A DNA stretch of 50,969 nt from the NCBI GenBank assembly GCA_015068245.1, contig SVKU01000018.1, positions 1-50,969 on the forward strand, in the 5' to 3' direction. The stretch's first letter is position 1, and every line of letters begins with the position of its first letter. This document shows positions 17,835-29,176 of this stretch, piece by piece. This DNA comes from Oscillospiraceae bacterium. GTDB lineage: Bacteria > Bacillota > Clostridia > Oscillospirales > Oscillospiraceae. The translations under genes and the position numbers were made by a program. Under the pieces are notes generated by a model that did not search any database, was not told the origin of the DNA, and was given only the letters and a program-made list of their open reading frames with translations.

Positions 17835-17860
17835 GCTTCGGCTAAGGAGGAAACTGGTAA

Positions 17861-20800
17861 ATGAGTTATAATACTTTCGATGCTATAAAAATCGGCATTG
17901 CCTCTCCCGATATGATCAGAGAATGGTCATACGGTGAGGTAAAAAAGCCCGAAACTATAAACTACAGAACTCTTAAGCCGGAGAAAGACGGCCTGTTCTG
18001 TGAAAAAATCTTTGGACCCACCAAGGACTGGGAATGTCATTGCGGTAAATATAAGAAGATCCGCTATAAAGGCAAGATCTGTGACCGCTGCGGTGTTGAA
18101 GTAACCCGTCAGAAAGTCCGCCGTGAACGTATGGGTCATATTGAGCTGGCAGCTCCTGTAAGCCATATCTGGTATTTCAAGGGAATTCCTTCCAGAATGG
18201 GTCTGCTGCTTGACCTGTCTCCCCGTATCCTTGAAAAAGTTCTGTACTTTGCCAACTATATCGTCACTGATCCCGGTTTCAGTCCTCTGGCACAGAACCA
18301 GATACTGACTGAAAAAGAGTATCGTGATATGCGTGAAAAGTACGAAGACGACTTCTCTGCCGGCATGGGTGCAGAAGCCATTAAGGAACTGCTTGCCAAG
18401 ATCGACCTTGAAGAACTTTCCGAGCAGCTTCATGCCGAACTCAAAGAAGCATCCGGTCAGAAGAAGCTTCGCATCATCAAGAGACTGGAAGTTGTTGAGG
18501 CTTTCCGTCTTTCCGGCAACCGTCCCGAGTGGATGATCATGGATGTTATCCCTGTTATCCCTCCCGAGATCCGACCCATGGTTCAGCTTGACGGCGGACG
18601 TTTTGCTACCTCTGACTTGAATGACCTTTACAGAAGAGTTATCAACAGAAACAATCGTCTGAAGAGACTTATGCAGCTCAACGCTCCCGATATCATCGTT
18701 CGCAACGAAAAGCGTATGCTTCAGGAAGCCGTTGACGCACTTATCGACAATGGCCGCCGTGGAAGAGCCGTTACCGGTGCCAACAACCGCGCGCTGAAAT
18801 CCCTGTCCGATATGCTCAAGGGCAAGCAGGGTCGTTTCCGTCAGAACCTTCTTGGTAAGCGTGTTGACTACTCCGGCCGTTCCGTTATCGTTGTCGGCCC
18901 CGAACTGAAGCTTTATCAGTGCGGTCTGCCCAAGGAGATGGCCATTGAGCTGTTCCGCCCCTTCGTTATGAAGAAGCTGGTTGAGGAAGGCCACGCCAAT
19001 AACATTAAGAGTGCGAAAAAGATGATCGACAAGGGCAAGACCGAGGTTTGGGACGCTCTTGACGAGATCATCACCGAGCATCCTGTTCTGCTTAACCGTG
19101 CACCTACTCTGCACCGCCTCGGTATCCAGGCATTTGAGCCTATACTTGTAGAAGGCCGTGCTCTGAAACTGCATCCTCTGGTATGTACCGCTTACAACGC
19201 TGACTTTGACGGTGACCAGATGGCTGTTCACGTACCTCTTTCCGCCGAGGCTCAGGCTGAAGCACGTGTACTGATGCTTTCCGCCAACAACCTGCTGCGT
19301 CCTCAGGACGGTCAGCCTGTTACCGTTCCTACTCAGGACATGATCCTCGGCGCCTACTATCTGACCATCGTTAAGGAAGACGAGCCCGGTGCAGGTAAAG
19401 TGTTCTCCGGCACCGATGAAGTCATAATGGCTTACGAGCAGGGAATAGTGGGCATTCATGCACCTATTCGAGTCCGCAGAGAAATGGTCATTGACGGTGT
19501 TAAGAAAAGCAAGATAGTTGACGCTACCGTTGGTCGTCTGATTTTCAACGAGCCCATTCCTCAGGATCTTGGCTTTGTTGACAGAACCGACCCCGAAAAG
19601 CAGTTTGACCTTGAAGTTGCCTTTAATACCGGCAAAAAGAAGCTTTCCGATATTATCGACAGATGTATCCGTAAGCACGGTTTCACTATCTCTACCGAAG
19701 TTCTCGACAATATCAAGGCTCTGGGATATAAGTACTCCACAAAGGGTGCTATCACTGTTTCTATCCATGATATGACAGTTCCCGAAGCAAAGAAACAGCT
19801 TATTGCCGATACTGAGCAGAAGATCATCAAGATCGACCGCCAGTATAAGAGAGGCTTTATAACCAATGACGAGCGTTATCGTCTTGTTATCAATGAATGG
19901 ACCAATACCACCGAAGACGTTACAAAGGCTCTGCAAAACAACCTCGACCGCTTCAACCCCATCTTTATGATGGCCGACTCCGGCGCCCGAGGCAGCATGG
20001 CTCAGATTCGTCAGCTGGCAGGTATGCGTGGCCTGATGGCCGATACCTCCGGCCGCACCATAGAGATCCCCATCAAGTCAAACTTCCGTGAAGGCCTTTC
20101 CGTTCTGGAATACTTCATTTCTTCCAGAGGTGCCCGTAAGGGTCTGGCTGATACCGCTCTGCGTACCGCTGACTCCGGTTATCTGACCCGTCGTCTGGTC
20201 GATGTTTCCCAGGAAGTCATCATTCGTGAAAAGGACTGCGGCAGCGAAGAAGGCATCACTGTCGGTGCTGTAATCGAAAAGGGTCAGGTAATTGACACCT
20301 ACGGAAACCGTATAAGAGGTCGTTATCCTGTAGACGATGTTGTCAGCCCCATCACCGGCGAAGTGCTTATTTCCAAGTATCAGCTTATGCAGCCCGATGA
20401 TGCTCCCATGCTTGAGGAACACGGTATCCACAGCGTCAAAATCCGTACCGTTCTTGGCTGTAAGGCCAGAAGCGGTGTATGTGCACGCTGCTACGGCATG
20501 AACCTTGCCACCAGTGAAGAAGTCAACCTTGGTGAAGCTGTTGGTATCATTGCAGCTCAGTCCATCGGTGAACCCGGTACTCAGCTTACCATGCGTACCT
20601 TCCATACCGGCGGCGTTGCCGGTGACGACATCACCCAGGGTCTGCCCCGAGTTGAAGAACTGTTTGAAGCAAGAAAACCCAAAAAGATGGCTCAGCTTGC
20701 TGAGATCAGCGGTAAAGTCACCATCGACGACAGCCATCGTACCTCTCTGCGTACCATCACCGTTACTGCCGATGATGGCGAAGTGAAGCAGTATCAGGTG

Positions 20801-21418
20801 GCACACAGCACCGGTCTGAGAGTTTCTCATGGTGCATACGTCAACCAGGGTGATCGTATTACCGACGGTTCTCTTTCTCCTCACGATATTCTGCGTATAA
20901 GCGGCGTAGAAGCTGTCCAGAATTATCTTATCCAGGAAGTTCAGGCCGTTTACCGTCAGCAGGGCGTTGACATCAACGACAAACACATCGAAGTTATCGT
21001 TCGTCAGATGATGCGCAAGGTCAAGATCGAAGATGCAGGTGATACAACTCTGCTTACCGGCGCAACTGTTGACATCTTTGAATATGAAGATGCCAATGCT
21101 GCTGTCCAGGCTCGAATTGATGCAGGTGAAGAAGAACTCAAGCTTGCTACCTGTTCGCTGCTCCTTATGGGTATTACCAAAGCATCCCTTGCAACCGAAT
21201 CCTTCCTGTCTGCTGCTTCCTTCCAGGAAACCACAAAGGTTCTTACCGAAGCCGCAATCAAGGGTAAAGTTGACCATCTGGTAGGTCTGAAGGAAAATGT
21301 TATTATTGGTAAGCTTATCCCTGCCGGTTCCGGTCTTGAGGTCTATCGCGAATACGAAGAAGGCGTTACCCCCGCATCTATCGTAACCCGTGAAATGATC
21401 GACGAAGAAGGAAACTGA
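17861..21418 (+). CDS. rpoC: RNA polymerase beta-prime subunit RpoC
   Basis: A 1,185-residue beta-prime subunit. The N-terminal zinc site [19 protein letters not shown], the rudder/lid region, the catalytic NADFDGDQM motif, the trigger-loop segment [19 protein letters not shown] and the second zinc site with [13 protein letters not shown] are all present. AAGGAGG lies about 10 nt upstream of ATG 17861. It is expressed with rpoB and is followed by a large hairpin at 21427-21460. Confidence 0.98.
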   Translation: MSYNTFDAIKIGIASPDMIREWSYGEVKKPETINYRTLKPEKDGLFCEKIFGPTKDWECHCGKYKKIRYKGKICDRCGVEVTRQKVRRERMGHIELAAPVSHIWYFKGIPSRMGLLLDLSPRILEKVLYFANYIVTDPGFSPLAQNQILTEKEYRDMREKYEDDFSAGMGAEAIKELLAKIDLEELSEQLHAELKEASGQKKLRIIKRLEVVEAFRLSGNRPEWMIMDVIPVIPPEIRPMVQLDGGRFATSDLNDLYRRVINRNNRLKRLMQLNAPDIIVRNEKRMLQEAVDALIDNGRRGRAVTGANNRALKSLSDMLKGKQGRFRQNLLGKRVDYSGRSVIVVGPELKLYQCGLPKEMAIELFRPFVMKKLVEEGHANNIKSAKKMIDKGKTEVWDALDEIITEHPVLLNRAPTLHRLGIQAFEPILVEGRALKLHPLVCTAYNADFDGDQMAVHVPLSAEAQAEARVLMLSANNLLRPQDGQPVTVPTQDMILGAYYLTIVKEDEPGAGKVFSGTDEVIMAYEQGIVGIHAPIRVRREMVIDGVKKSKIVDATVGRLIFNEPIPQDLGFVDRTDPEKQFDLEVAFNTGKKKLSDIIDRCIRKHGFTISTEVLDNIKALGYKYSTKGAITVSIHDMTVPEAKKQLIADTEQKIIKIDRQYKRGFITNDERYRLVINEWTNTTEDVTKALQNNLDRFNPIFMMADSGARGSMAQIRQLAGMRGLMADTSGRTIEIPIKSNFREGLSVLEYFISSRGARKGLADTALRTADSGYLTRRLVDVSQEVIIREKDCGSEEGITVGAVIEKGQVIDTYGNRIRGRYPVDDVVSPITGEVLISKYQLMQPDDAPMLEEHGIHSVKIRTVLGCKARSGVCARCYGMNLATSEEVNLGEAVGIIAAQSIGEPGTQLTMRTFHTGGVAGDDITQGLPRVEELFEARKPKKMAQLAEISGKVTIDDSHRTSLRTITVTADDGEVKQYQVAHSTGLRVSHGAYVNQGDRITDGSLSPHDILRISGVEAVQNYLIQEVQAVYRQQGVDINDKHIEVIVRQMMRKVKIEDAGDTTLLTGATVDIFEYEDANAAVQARIDAGEEELKLATCSLLLMGITKASLATESFLSAASFQETTKVLTEAAIKGKVDHLVGLKENVIIGKLIPAGSGLEVYREYEEGVTPASIVTREMIDEEGN

Positions 21419-21426
21419 TATACTTT

Positions 21427-21460
21427 GGCCGGAGCATACACGAAAGTGTTTGCTCCGGCC
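21427..21460 (+). other. Long GNRA-capped hairpin after rpoC
   Basis: GGCCGGAGCA pairs with TGCTCCGGCC; inside, ACAC/GTGT is capped by a GAAA tetraloop. No T tract follows, so it may be a processing or stability element rather than a standard intrinsic terminator. Confidence 0.65.
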
Positions 21461-21515
21461 CCGAAATATCCGGTTATTTTATGCATTTTAACAAAACAAA
21501 TATTCAAAATATCTG

Positions 21516-21544
21516 TTGACGAATTAGGACCTTTCTGATAAAAT
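21516..21544 (+). promoter_or_regulatory. Sigma-A promoter before the L7Ae-like/str genes
   Basis: TTGACG (21516-21521), a 17-bp spacer and TAAAAT (21539-21544), about 60 bp before the L7Ae-like gene. Confidence 0.65.
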
Positions 21545-21602
21545 ATATTTTCGTGCGAGCAGATAAAATTTGCAATAATCTGCGTGTTTGGAGGTGAATT
21601 TC

Positions 21603-21845
21603 ATGCTTTCAAAACTGAGTCAGGGCAAAAAGGTCGTTGGCGTAAAGCAGACCAAAAAAGCTCTAAAAGACGGCGCTGCTGTCAGAGTATTCGTTGCAGA
21701 CGATGCGGAGATGCGTGTTATTCGCCCGATCGTTGACCTTTGCTCCGATAGCGGAGTTGAGCTTGTTAATGTTCCCACGATGGCCGAGCTTGGCAGTGCC
21801 TGTGGGATCGAAGTCGGAGCTGCCTGTGCAGCCCAGATCGAATAA
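21603..21845 (+). CDS. rplGB: L7Ae-family ribosomal protein (YbxF/RplGB-like)
   Basis: An 80-residue small L7Ae/L30e/S12e-fold RNA-binding protein, recognised from the VVGVKQTKKALKDGAA, VFVADDAEMRV and VPTMAELGSACGIEVGAA blocks. Family members bind kink-turn RNA and are commonly encoded between rpoC and rpsL in Firmicutes, as here. ATG 21603 is chosen because GGAGGTG lies directly upstream; the in-frame TTG at 21588 has no such site. It has its own promoter and a small hairpin downstream at 21858-21878. Confidence 0.9.
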   Translation: MLSKLSQGKKVVGVKQTKKALKDGAAVRVFVADDAEMRVIRPIVDLCSDSGVELVNVPTMAELGSACGIEVGAACAAQIE

Positions 21846-21914
21846 TTCGTTTATTGCGGAATATGTCAGCCATATTCCGGGATAATATATATGTTTCGGG
21901 AAAGGAGGAAAACC

Positions 21915-22340
21915 ATGCCGACATTTAACCAGCTTGTCAGAAAGGGAAGACAGCAGGCTACCTACAAGTCCACCGCTCCTGCTCTGCAGAAGGGTCTGAA
22001 CACCATTAAGAACGTAGCCACCGATCAGTCTTCTCCCCAGAAGAGAGGCGTTTGCACCGTTGTTCGTACTTCTACTCCTAAGAAGCCGAACTCCGCACTG
22101 CGTAAAATCGCCCGTGTTCGTCTTACCAACGGTTATGAAGTGTCTGCTTACATCCCCGGTGTAGGTCACAACCTGCAGGAGCACTCTGTCGTTCTGATCA
22201 GAGGCGGCCGTGTTAAGGACCTTCCTGGTGTAAGATACCACATCATCCGCGGCACCCTGGATACTCAGGGCGTTAACGGACGTATGCAGAGCCGCAGTAA
22301 GTACGGCGCCAAGAAGCCCAAGGCTTCCAAGAAGAAGTAA
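21915..22340 (+). CDS. rpsL: 30S ribosomal protein S12
   Basis: A 141-residue S12 starting [12 protein letters not shown]. The streptomycin-site loop [17 protein letters not shown] and the second loop [15 protein letters not shown] carry the ordinary lysines. AAAGGAGG precedes ATG 21915 by about 7 nt; the in-frame ATG at 21891 lies upstream of that site and is rejected. It is part of the str cluster before rpsG and fusA. Confidence 0.97.
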   Translation: MPTFNQLVRKGRQQATYKSTAPALQKGLNTIKNVATDQSSPQKRGVCTVVRTSTPKKPNSALRKIARVRLTNGYEVSAYIPGVGHNLQEHSVVLIRGGRVKDLPGVRYHIIRGTLDTQGVNGRMQSRSKYGAKKPKASKKK

Positions 22341-22475
22341 TTTTACTCGCACTTGCCCGAGTTTTATATATATGTCGGAACATTACTTGAACTGACAGTA
22401 TATCAGACCGGGCACAACGAAAGCGGGCATGCTTTCGAGTACCTATGAAATCATAATGTGAAGGAGGGAAGTAAA

Positions 22476-22946
22476 GTGCCCAGAAGAGGTAATGTTCCCA
22501 AAAGAGAAATTTTGCCCGATCCTATGTACAATTCCGTTCTCGTTACCAAGCTGATCAACAGTGTCATGCTGGACGGCAAGAAGGGTGTTGCACAGAAGGT
22601 CGTCTACGGAGCCTTTGAAATCATCGAGCAGAAGACCGGTAAGAGCGGTCTGGAAGCTTTCCAGCAGGCTATGGAAAACATCATGCCTGTCCTCGAAGTC
22701 AAGGCTCGCCGCGTCGGCGGTGCCACCTATCAGGTACCTATCGAGGTCAGACCTGCAAGACGTCAGACTCTCGGCCTGCGTTGGCTCACCATGTATTCCC
22801 GCAACAGAAGCGAGAAGACCATGAAGGAAAGACTGGCAGGCGAAATCATGGATGCCTGCAACAATACCGGTAGTTCTGTTAAGCGTCGTGAGGATATGCA
22901 CAAGATGGCAGAATCCAACAAGGCCTTCAGCCACTACCGTTGGTAA
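22476..22946 (+). CDS. rpsG: 30S ribosomal protein S7
   Basis: A 156-residue S7, start GTG 22476 ([15 protein letters not shown]), with AAGGAGGG about 8 nt upstream; the in-frame ATG at 22458 is upstream of that site. Family blocks include the [12 protein letters not shown] helix, [19 protein letters not shown] (quoted in part) and the C-terminal NKAFSHYRW. It binds the 3' major domain of 16S rRNA. Followed after about 45 bp by fusA. Confidence 0.97.
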   Translation: MPRRGNVPKREILPDPMYNSVLVTKLINSVMLDGKKGVAQKVVYGAFEIIEQKTGKSGLEAFQQAMENIMPVLEVKARRVGGATYQVPIEVRPARRQTLGLRWLTMYSRNRSEKTMKERLAGEIMDACNNTGSSVKRREDMHKMAESNKAFSHYRW

Positions 22947-22990
22947 TCCCGGCTCACGATTAATACGCCGAACAGCTAAGGAGAAGAACT

Positions 22991-25078
22991 ATGCCCAGGC
23001 AGTATTCACTTGATATGACCCGCAATATTGGCATCATGGCTCATATCGACGCCGGTAAAACCACCACCACTGAGCGAATCCTTTTCTACACCGGTCGTAC
23101 CTATAAAATGGGTGAGACTCATGAAGGTGCAGCTACAATGGACTGGATGGAGCAGGAACAGGAGCGCGGTATCACCATTACTTCCGCTGCTACCACCTGT
23201 TTCTGGAAGGATCACCGGATCAACATTATAGATACTCCCGGTCACGTTGACTTCACAGTTGAGGTCGAGCGTTCACTTCGAGTGCTCGATGGTTCCGTAA
23301 CTGTCCTGTGCGCAAAGGGCGGCGTTGAGCCTCAGACTGAAACCGTTTGGAGACAGGCGGATAAGTACAACGTACCCCGTATGGTATACGTCAACAAGAT
23401 GGATATCATGGGTGCTGACTTCTATAATGTTTTGGATATGATGTCCGACAGACTCAAATGCAACCCTGTACCCGTTCAGCTGCCTATCGGCGCTGAGGAT
23501 ACATTCAAGGGTGTAGTTGACCTGATCGAGATGAAAGCCAAAGTATTCTACGATGATCTCGGCAAAGACATGCGTGTCGAAGAGATCCCCGAAGATATGG
23601 TCGATCTCGCCGAGGAATATCGTGAAAAGCTTCTCGACTCAGTTTCTGAGTTCGATGATGAGATCATGATGCTCTTCCTCGAAGGTGAGGAAGTTCCCGC
23701 ACAGATGATCAGAACTGCTATAAGAAAAGCAACCATCGCTGTTAAGATGATCCCCGTGTTCTGCGGCACCTCTTATAAGAATAAGGGTGTTCAGGAACTG
23801 CTGGACGGTATCGTCGAATACATGCCTTCACCTCTTGATATTGCTGCCGTTAAGGGCATCAACCCCAAGACCGGTGAAGAAGAGGAGAGACCCTCCTCCG
23901 ATGACGAGCCTTTTGCAGCTCTTGCTTTCAAAATAGCAACCGACCCCTTTGTCGGCAAGCTCGCATTTTTCAGAGTTTACTCCGGCAAAGTCGAGGCAGG
24001 CAAAACTGTCCTCAACTCCAACAAGAATCAGCGTGAACGTCTTGGCCGAATCGTCCAGATGCACGCTAACCACAGAGAAGACATCGACTGCGTCTACTCC
24101 GGCGATATCGCCGCTGTTGTCAGTTTGAAGAACACCACTACCGGTGACACTCTCTGTGATGATAAAGCTCCTATTGTTCTTGAATCCATGGAATTCCCCG
24201 AGCCTGTTATCCGTGTTGCTATCGAACCCAAGACCAAAGCCGGTCAGGAAAAGATGGGTATTGCACTTGCAAAGCTGGCTGAGGAAGACCCCACCTTCAA
24301 GACTTATACCGACGAAGATACCGGCCAGACCATTATCGCAGGTATGGGCGAGCTTCACCTCGAAATCATCGTGGACAGGCTTCTGCGGGAGTTCAAGGTT
24401 GAGGCCAATGTCGGTAAGCCTCAGGTTGCTTACCGTGAAACCATCCGCAAGGAAGCTAACGTGGACAATAAATACTCCCGTCAGTCCGGCGGTAAAGGCC
24501 AGTACGGTCACGTCAAAATCATTGTTGAACCCAATGAGTCCGGCAAGGGCTACGAGTTCATCAATAAAATTACCGGCGGCGTTATTCCCAAGGAATATAT
24601 TCCTGCTGTTGATGCAGGTATCCAGGGCGCCATGGAAGCCGGTATTCTCGGCGGCTATCCTGTCGTAGACGTAAAGGTCACCCTTTACGACGGCTCTTAT
24701 CACGAGGTCGACTCCTCTGAGATGGCCTTTAAGATCGCCGGTTCTATGGCATTCAAGGAAGCCTGCCGTAAGGCAGATCCCGTTGTTCTCGAACCCATCA
24801 TGAAGGTTTCTGTTATCGTCCCTGAAGACTACATGGGCGACGTTATCGGCGACATCAGTGCTCGCCGCGGCAGCATCCTTGGTATGGAATCCCGCAACGG
24901 TACTGCTCAGGTAGATGCCAACGTACCTCTTTCCGAGATGTTTGGTTACGCTACCGACCTGCGAAGCAAGACTCAGGGCCGTGGACAGTACTCCATGGAA
25001 CCCAGCCATTATGTCGAGCTTCCCAAAGCTATGCAGGAAAAGATTATCAGCGAAGGCGCTGGACGCTCCGGCAGATAA
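22991..25078 (+). CDS. fusA: Translation elongation factor G
   Basis: A 695-residue EF-G. GTPase motifs are [13 protein letters not shown] (P-loop), [10 protein letters not shown] (switch I), DTPGHVDF and NKMD. Domains II to V follow, including [14 protein letters not shown] and the C-terminal [12 protein letters not shown]. It catalyses ribosomal translocation. AGGAGAAG lies upstream of ATG 22991. Position between rpsG and tuf is the conserved str order. Confidence 0.98.
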   Translation: MPRQYSLDMTRNIGIMAHIDAGKTTTTERILFYTGRTYKMGETHEGAATMDWMEQEQERGITITSAATTCFWKDHRINIIDTPGHVDFTVEVERSLRVLDGSVTVLCAKGGVEPQTETVWRQADKYNVPRMVYVNKMDIMGADFYNVLDMMSDRLKCNPVPVQLPIGAEDTFKGVVDLIEMKAKVFYDDLGKDMRVEEIPEDMVDLAEEYREKLLDSVSEFDDEIMMLFLEGEEVPAQMIRTAIRKATIAVKMIPVFCGTSYKNKGVQELLDGIVEYMPSPLDIAAVKGINPKTGEEEERPSSDDEPFAALAFKIATDPFVGKLAFFRVYSGKVEAGKTVLNSNKNQRERLGRIVQMHANHREDIDCVYSGDIAAVVSLKNTTTGDTLCDDKAPIVLESMEFPEPVIRVAIEPKTKAGQEKMGIALAKLAEEDPTFKTYTDEDTGQTIIAGMGELHLEIIVDRLLREFKVEANVGKPQVAYRETIRKEANVDNKYSRQSGGKGQYGHVKIIVEPNESGKGYEFINKITGGVIPKEYIPAVDAGIQGAMEAGILGGYPVVDVKVTLYDGSYHEVDSSEMAFKIAGSMAFKEACRKADPVVLEPIMKVSVIVPEDYMGDVIGDISARRGSILGMESRNGTAQVDANVPLSEMFGYATDLRSKTQGRGQYSMEPSHYVELPKAMQEKIISEGAGRSGR

Positions 25079-25085
25079 ATAACTC

Positions 25086-25114
25086 TTGCAAGCTAAGACA
25101 AACTGTAGTAATAT
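25086..25114 (+). promoter_or_regulatory. Possible internal promoter of tuf
   Basis: TTGCAA (25086-25091), a 17-bp spacer and TAATAT (25109-25114) in the fusA-tuf gap. Confidence 0.5.
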
Positions 25115-25155
25115 AGTAACGATCTATCTAAATAATTTAAGGAGGATTTTCCACA

Positions 25156-26361
25156 ATGGGAAAGGCTAAATTTGAGAGATCCAAACCTCATGTAAACATC
25201 GGCACCATCGGCCACGTTGACCACGGCAAGACCACTCTGACTGCAGCTATCACCAAGTACCTCGCTCTGAAGGGCCAGGCTCAGTACGAAGACTACTCCA
25301 GCATCGATAAGGCTCCCGAAGAAAGAGAACGTGGTATCACCATCAACACCGCTCACGTTGAGTATCAGACCGACGCTCGTCACTATGCTCACGTTGACTG
25401 CCCGGGTCATGCTGACTACATCAAGAACATGATCACCGGTGCTGCTCAGATGGACGGCGCTATCCTCGTTATCGCTGCTACCGACGGCCCCATGGCTCAG
25501 ACCAAGGAGCACATCCTTCTGGCTCGTCAGGTTGGCGTTCCCTACATCGTTGTTTTCCTTAACAAGTGCGACCTGGTTGACGACGAAGAACTGCTCGAAC
25601 TGGTTGAGATGGAAGTTCGTGAGACTCTGTCCTACTACGAATTCCCCGGTGATGATATTCCCATCATCAAGGGTTCCGCTGTTGTCGCTCTGACCACCGA
25701 GTCCACCGACGTTGACAGCCCCGACTATGCTTGCATCAAGGAACTGATGGACGCTGTTGACACCTACATCGCTACTCCCGACCGTAAGGCCGACATGCCC
25801 TTCCTGATGCCTATTGAAGACGTATTCACCATCTCCGGCCGTGGCACCGTTGCTACCGGCAGAGTTGAGAGAGGCACCATCAAGAAGAACGAAGAAGTCG
25901 AAATCGTTGGCCTGGCTGAAGAAAGCCGCAAGACCGTCGTTACCGACATCGAAATGTTCCGTAAGCTCCTCGATTACGCTGAAGCCGGCGACAACATCGG
26001 CGCTCTGCTCCGTGGCGTTGCTAAGACCGAAATCGAACGTGGCCAGGTTATTGCTAAGCCCAAGAGCATCAACCCCCACACCAAGTTCAAGGGCCAGGTT
26101 TACGTCCTGTCCAAGGAAGAAGGCGGCCGTCATACTCCCTTCTTCAACAACTATCGTCCCCAGTTCTATTTCCGTACCACCGACGTTACCGGTATCATCT
26201 CCCTGCCCGAAGGCGTTGAGATGTGCATGCCCGGCGACAACATCGACATGGACGTTGAACTGATCACCCCCATCGCTATCGAAAACGGTCTCCGTTTCGC
26301 TATCCGTGAAGGCGGCCGTACTGTTGGTTCCGGCGTTGTTATCGGCATCAACGAAGACTAA
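25156..26361 (+). CDS. tuf: Translation elongation factor Tu
   Basis: A 401-residue EF-Tu with [30 protein letters not shown] and NKCD GTPase motifs and full beta-barrel domains II and III. It delivers aminoacyl-tRNA to the ribosome. AAGGAGG lies about 11 nt upstream. It is the last gene of the str cluster and ends at a strong terminator. Codon usage is highly biased, which also produces a long antisense open frame over the gene. Confidence 0.98.
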   Translation: MGKAKFERSKPHVNIGTIGHVDHGKTTLTAAITKYLALKGQAQYEDYSSIDKAPEERERGITINTAHVEYQTDARHYAHVDCPGHADYIKNMITGAAQMDGAILVIAATDGPMAQTKEHILLARQVGVPYIVVFLNKCDLVDDEELLELVEMEVRETLSYYEFPGDDIPIIKGSAVVALTTESTDVDSPDYACIKELMDAVDTYIATPDRKADMPFLMPIEDVFTISGRGTVATGRVERGTIKKNEEVEIVGLAEESRKTVVTDIEMFRKLLDYAEAGDNIGALLRGVAKTEIERGQVIAKPKSINPHTKFKGQVYVLSKEEGGRHTPFFNNYRPQFYFRTTDVTGIISLPEGVEMCMPGDNIDMDVELITPIAIENGLRFAIREGGRTVGSGVVIGINED

Positions 26362-26372
26362 TCCTTGATTTA

Positions 26373-26403
26373 AAACCACCTCGGATTTCCGAGGTGGTTT
26401 TTC
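26373..26403 (+). terminator. Terminator of tuf
   Basis: A 12-bp perfect stem (AAACCACCTCGG and its complement), ATTT loop, then TTTCT. Confidence 0.9.
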
Positions 26404-26420
26404 TATTAATCGAAAGAATT

Positions 26421-26450
26421 AGCCCCTGCTGATTACAGCAGGGGCTTTAT
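26421..26450. terminator. Terminator-like hairpin at the end of the kinase-like gene
   Basis: AGCCCCTGCTG pairs perfectly with CAGCAGGGGCT around ATTA. It lies between the tuf terminator and the 3' end of the convergent gene and could serve either strand. Confidence 0.7.
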
Positions 26451-26453
26451 TGA

Positions 26454-29045
26454 TTATTCCATATAAAATTCTTTGGTTGCCAGGATCTTGCCATTGAAGT
26501 AAATCTCAAGGGTGTAGATTCCCGGTTCCTGAGGAAGTGTTGTCAGTGCATCGTTATGGTCCAGCTCGGTCCATTCTCCGGACCAGGTACGCTGACCCTG
26601 AGTATAGCTTACAATCTTTCCTTCATTGTTTCTGATGAAGTATGCGGTTGAAACTGACTTATCCTCAGCAGTTTCCTCATATTCGGCAGAAATTACAAGA
26701 TTTACGGACTGATTTGATGTAAATGTATCCATTGGTGTTTCATATTCGGTATCAGTGGACAGATACATATATATTGAAACATTTTTACATCCGTAGTCAG
26801 TAAATTGCTCTGCTTCAGCAGTTGTAAATGTCGTTTCTGTGACGCCTGTCACACTGTATTGAGCAGGTGCAGACAATTTGAAAGAGTATGTTGAAGCAGG
26901 ATAAAGTGCGGACATTGCTATGCTGCTGCTTGTTACAAGCTCGCTAAGAACCTCATCGCCAACAACTCCGTATTCGATGGACCATTCGTCTGGCACAATG
27001 CCATCTACTGTCCAGGAAATTGTTCCGCTGAAGGGGCTTGTTGAGGCATAATCTATGGAGAGTATTTCACATTTGCCTGTTTTGCAGCTGACACTGGTCT
27101 GACCGGTGGTTTCGTAGTTTCCGGAAGGCACAACATCAAAGGTATACTCGGTATTGGGCAAAAGATTCTCAACAGTCCAGCTTTCGCCGACAACGTTCAT
27201 TTGAATAAAACTGCCGTCAGATGCTGTACAGGTAAGCTCCCAAACTTCAGGTGTATGGCCCTTGCAGTTCCATGAAATATCAACAGCTGTAGGGAGAGTA
27301 CTATTTGCCTTTAATGAAGTAATTTCAGTTTGCCATGGGGTCTGGCAGGATACCACCGTACTTCCAGAAACAAGTGTGTTGAAATCAGTGGAAAGGTTAA
27401 AGGTGTAATAGTCGCCCGAAATCAGATTATCGATCACGGTGCTGTTGCCGGCAACATTAGCAGTGACTTCATTTCCGTCTACAGTGTAGGTAATGATCCA
27501 ACTGTCGGGAGCAGTGCCGTTAACAGTCCAGTCAAGCTTAACCGATGTGGAGGAAAGAACTTCGGCTCTGAAATCAGCAACTGTGGTGTGACTGATGGTT
27601 GAAGCGGTTGCTTTTGATACACCGTTCATCCGAATAAAGCTTTGGGAAGGTTCAATGCTGATCTCATACTGTGTTCCGGCAGCCAGTTCGGTCAGTACGT
27701 AACTGCTTCCGTTAACAACATGTTCGCTCTTGTTTCCATATGCGTCGGCACAGGTGAGATCCCATGTCTGATTGTTGTAACCGCCGCTTTCCCATGAAAC
27801 TATGATAACATCAGAGCCCGTTACTTCGGCATCGATGGAATAAACTTCAACTGTTGGCCAATATTTAAAGGCAAAGAAGCCTGCAACACAAATTACAAGA
27901 CATACAATAAGCATTCCAAGCCAGAAGCTTCTGTTTGATTTGCGGGGAACATCCGGCGTGGTTTCGGGAATTTCCCTGACATCGGCTGTCGGAGTGAAAT
28001 TCTTCTTAAAATCTTCATCCAGATCTTCAATCGTAACATTTTTTACGGGTTCAAGTTCTTCGTCAAAATCAGGTTCCCAATCTTCATCCTCATCATAATT
28101 ATTGATTGGAGGAACAATAAGTTCGTCAGACACTGCATTGCGCATGTAATAGTCTTTCAGTGCGTTTTTAAACTCTGTTGGGGTCTGATATCTGTCCTCG
28201 GGTTTGAAGGCACAGGCTTTGAGAATGATTTCAGACAGCTCATAGTCTGCGTACATGGGAACGGGAAGGGCCTCACCGCTTTCACGGAGCTGTTTTGCCG
28301 CAGTGGCAGAGGTTTTTTCGTCCTCAAAAGGTGCGTGATTTGCGTTCATGATACGGTACAGCACAAGACCAAGTGAGTAAATGTCCATGGTGGTGTTGGG
28401 CTGACCCATCAAGCCGGTGATCTCCGGAGCGGAATAATCATTAATGTAGTTTTCCGGAACATATGAACCATTAAGACGACTTATCTCAGCGTAGCCAAAA
28501 TCTCCCAGCATATACTGACCGTAATTGCTGATGAAAATGTTATTGGGCTTAAGGTTTTGGTGGATAAGACCGTTTTCACGGAGAGTTTCAAGTGCAGAAC
28601 AGATATCTATACCGAGGTTTATAGTTCTCAGATGGGTCATGGCGTTGTACTTGAGGTATTTACCCAATGTCTCGCTGTAATCCATCAGAACATAAATGTC
28701 AAATCCGGGGTATTCGGTTTTCTCAAGAATCTGATATTCAAGATCGGTAAAGATATATGGACTGCTTTTCAAGCGTTTGAGATATGCCAGCTCATACGCC
28801 TGTTCCATTACAACTTTTGCTATGTATTCTTTAGCTTCTTTCTCGTTGGATACAGTACCAGCATAGTACAATGCATCAAGCTGAGCTTTGGTTTTTGGGT
28901 ATGAATAGTGTTTAAGAATGGCCAAACTGCCCATACCGCTGCTTTCGCTGCTGACAAGATAGACGTCAGCGGAGCTTTCGCTTTCCAACTTCTCGCCTAT
29001 AGTCCAGTTATCAAGCAGCGGAGACACTTTATTGATTTCTTCCAT
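26454..29045 (-). CDS. Membrane Ser/Thr kinase-like protein with FN3-type ectodomain (possible pseudokinase)
   Basis: An 863-residue protein. The N-terminal protein-kinase fold (about 14-300) has an AILK lysine (Lys45), DFG (182-184), SAPE (205-208) and a DIYSLGLVLY helix F block. The catalytic loop reads HQNLKPNN (162-169) instead of HRDLKPEN, so the catalytic Asp is Asn, and the glycine-rich loop is degenerate. An acidic linker (315-370), one membrane helix (374-394), and three or four fibronectin-III-like repeats outside the cell follow. Topology resembles PknB-type wall-sensing kinases, but with Ig-like repeats rather than PASTA. It may be a phospho-independent sensor or scaffold. AGAGGAG precedes the start. 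Confidence 0.85.
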   Translation of the reverse strand: MEEINKVSPLLDNWTIGEKLESESSADVYLVSSESSGMGSLAILKHYSYPKTKAQLDALYYAGTVSNEKEAKEYIAKVVMEQAYELAYLKRLKSSPYIFTDLEYQILEKTEYPGFDIYVLMDYSETLGKYLKYNAMTHLRTINLGIDICSALETLRENGLIHQNLKPNNIFISNYGQYMLGDFGYAEISRLNGSYVPENYINDYSAPEITGLMGQPNTTMDIYSLGLVLYRIMNANHAPFEDEKTSATAAKQLRESGEALPVPMYADYELSEIILKACAFKPEDRYQTPTEFKNALKDYYMRNAVSDELIVPPINNYDEDEDWEPDFDEELEPVKNVTIEDLDEDFKKNFTPTADVREIPETTPDVPRKSNRSFWLGMLIVCLVICVAGFFAFKYWPTVEVYSIDAEVTGSDVIIVSWESGGYNNQTWDLTCADAYGNKSEHVVNGSSYVLTELAAGTQYEISIEPSQSFIRMNGVSKATASTISHTTVADFRAEVLSSTSVKLDWTVNGTAPDSWIITYTVDGNEVTANVAGNSTVIDNLISGDYYTFNLSTDFNTLVSGSTVVSCQTPWQTEITSLKANSTLPTAVDISWNCKGHTPEVWELTCTASDGSFIQMNVVGESWTVENLLPNTEYTFDVVPSGNYETTGQTSVSCKTGKCEILSIDYASTSPFSGTISWTVDGIVPDEWSIEYGVVGDEVLSELVTSSSIAMSALYPASTYSFKLSAPAQYSVTGVTETTFTTAEAEQFTDYGCKNVSIYMYLSTDTEYETPMDTFTSNQSVNLVISAEYEETAEDKSVSTAYFIRNNEGKIVSYTQGQRTWSGEWTELDHNDALTTLPQEPGIYTLEIYFNGKILATKEFYME

Positions 29046-29075
29046 GAAGGAACTCCTCTACATATAATCCATTCT

Positions 29076-29104
29076 ATTTTACGCTAATTATGATAAAAAA
29101 GCAA
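29076..29104 (-). promoter_or_regulatory. Sigma-A-type promoter of the kinase-like gene
   Basis: On the minus strand TTGCTT (29104-29099), a 17-bp spacer and TAAAAT (29081-29076). Confidence 0.55.
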
Positions 29105-29117
29105 GTGGTTAGCATTT

Positions 29118-29146
29118 TTGACAGTGATGTTGTTATCTGATATAAT
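29118..29146 (+). promoter_or_regulatory. Consensus sigma-A promoter of the TPR gene
   Basis: TTGACA (29118-29123), a 17-bp spacer and TATAAT (29141-29146), divergent from the kinase-like gene's promoter. Confidence 0.8.
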
Positions 29147-29176
29147 CAAAATAACATATTTTGAGGAAATGGTTAT

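Noticed and set aside
14121-21277. Long minus-strand open frames (about 400 to 670 codons) opposite rpoB and rpoC
   Set aside because: They are shadows caused by strong codon bias in highly expressed genes, with no recognisable motifs or ribosome sites.
23828-26379. Minus-strand open frames of about 390 and 430 codons opposite fusA and tuf
   Set aside because: Same codon-bias artefact; the sense genes are unambiguous.
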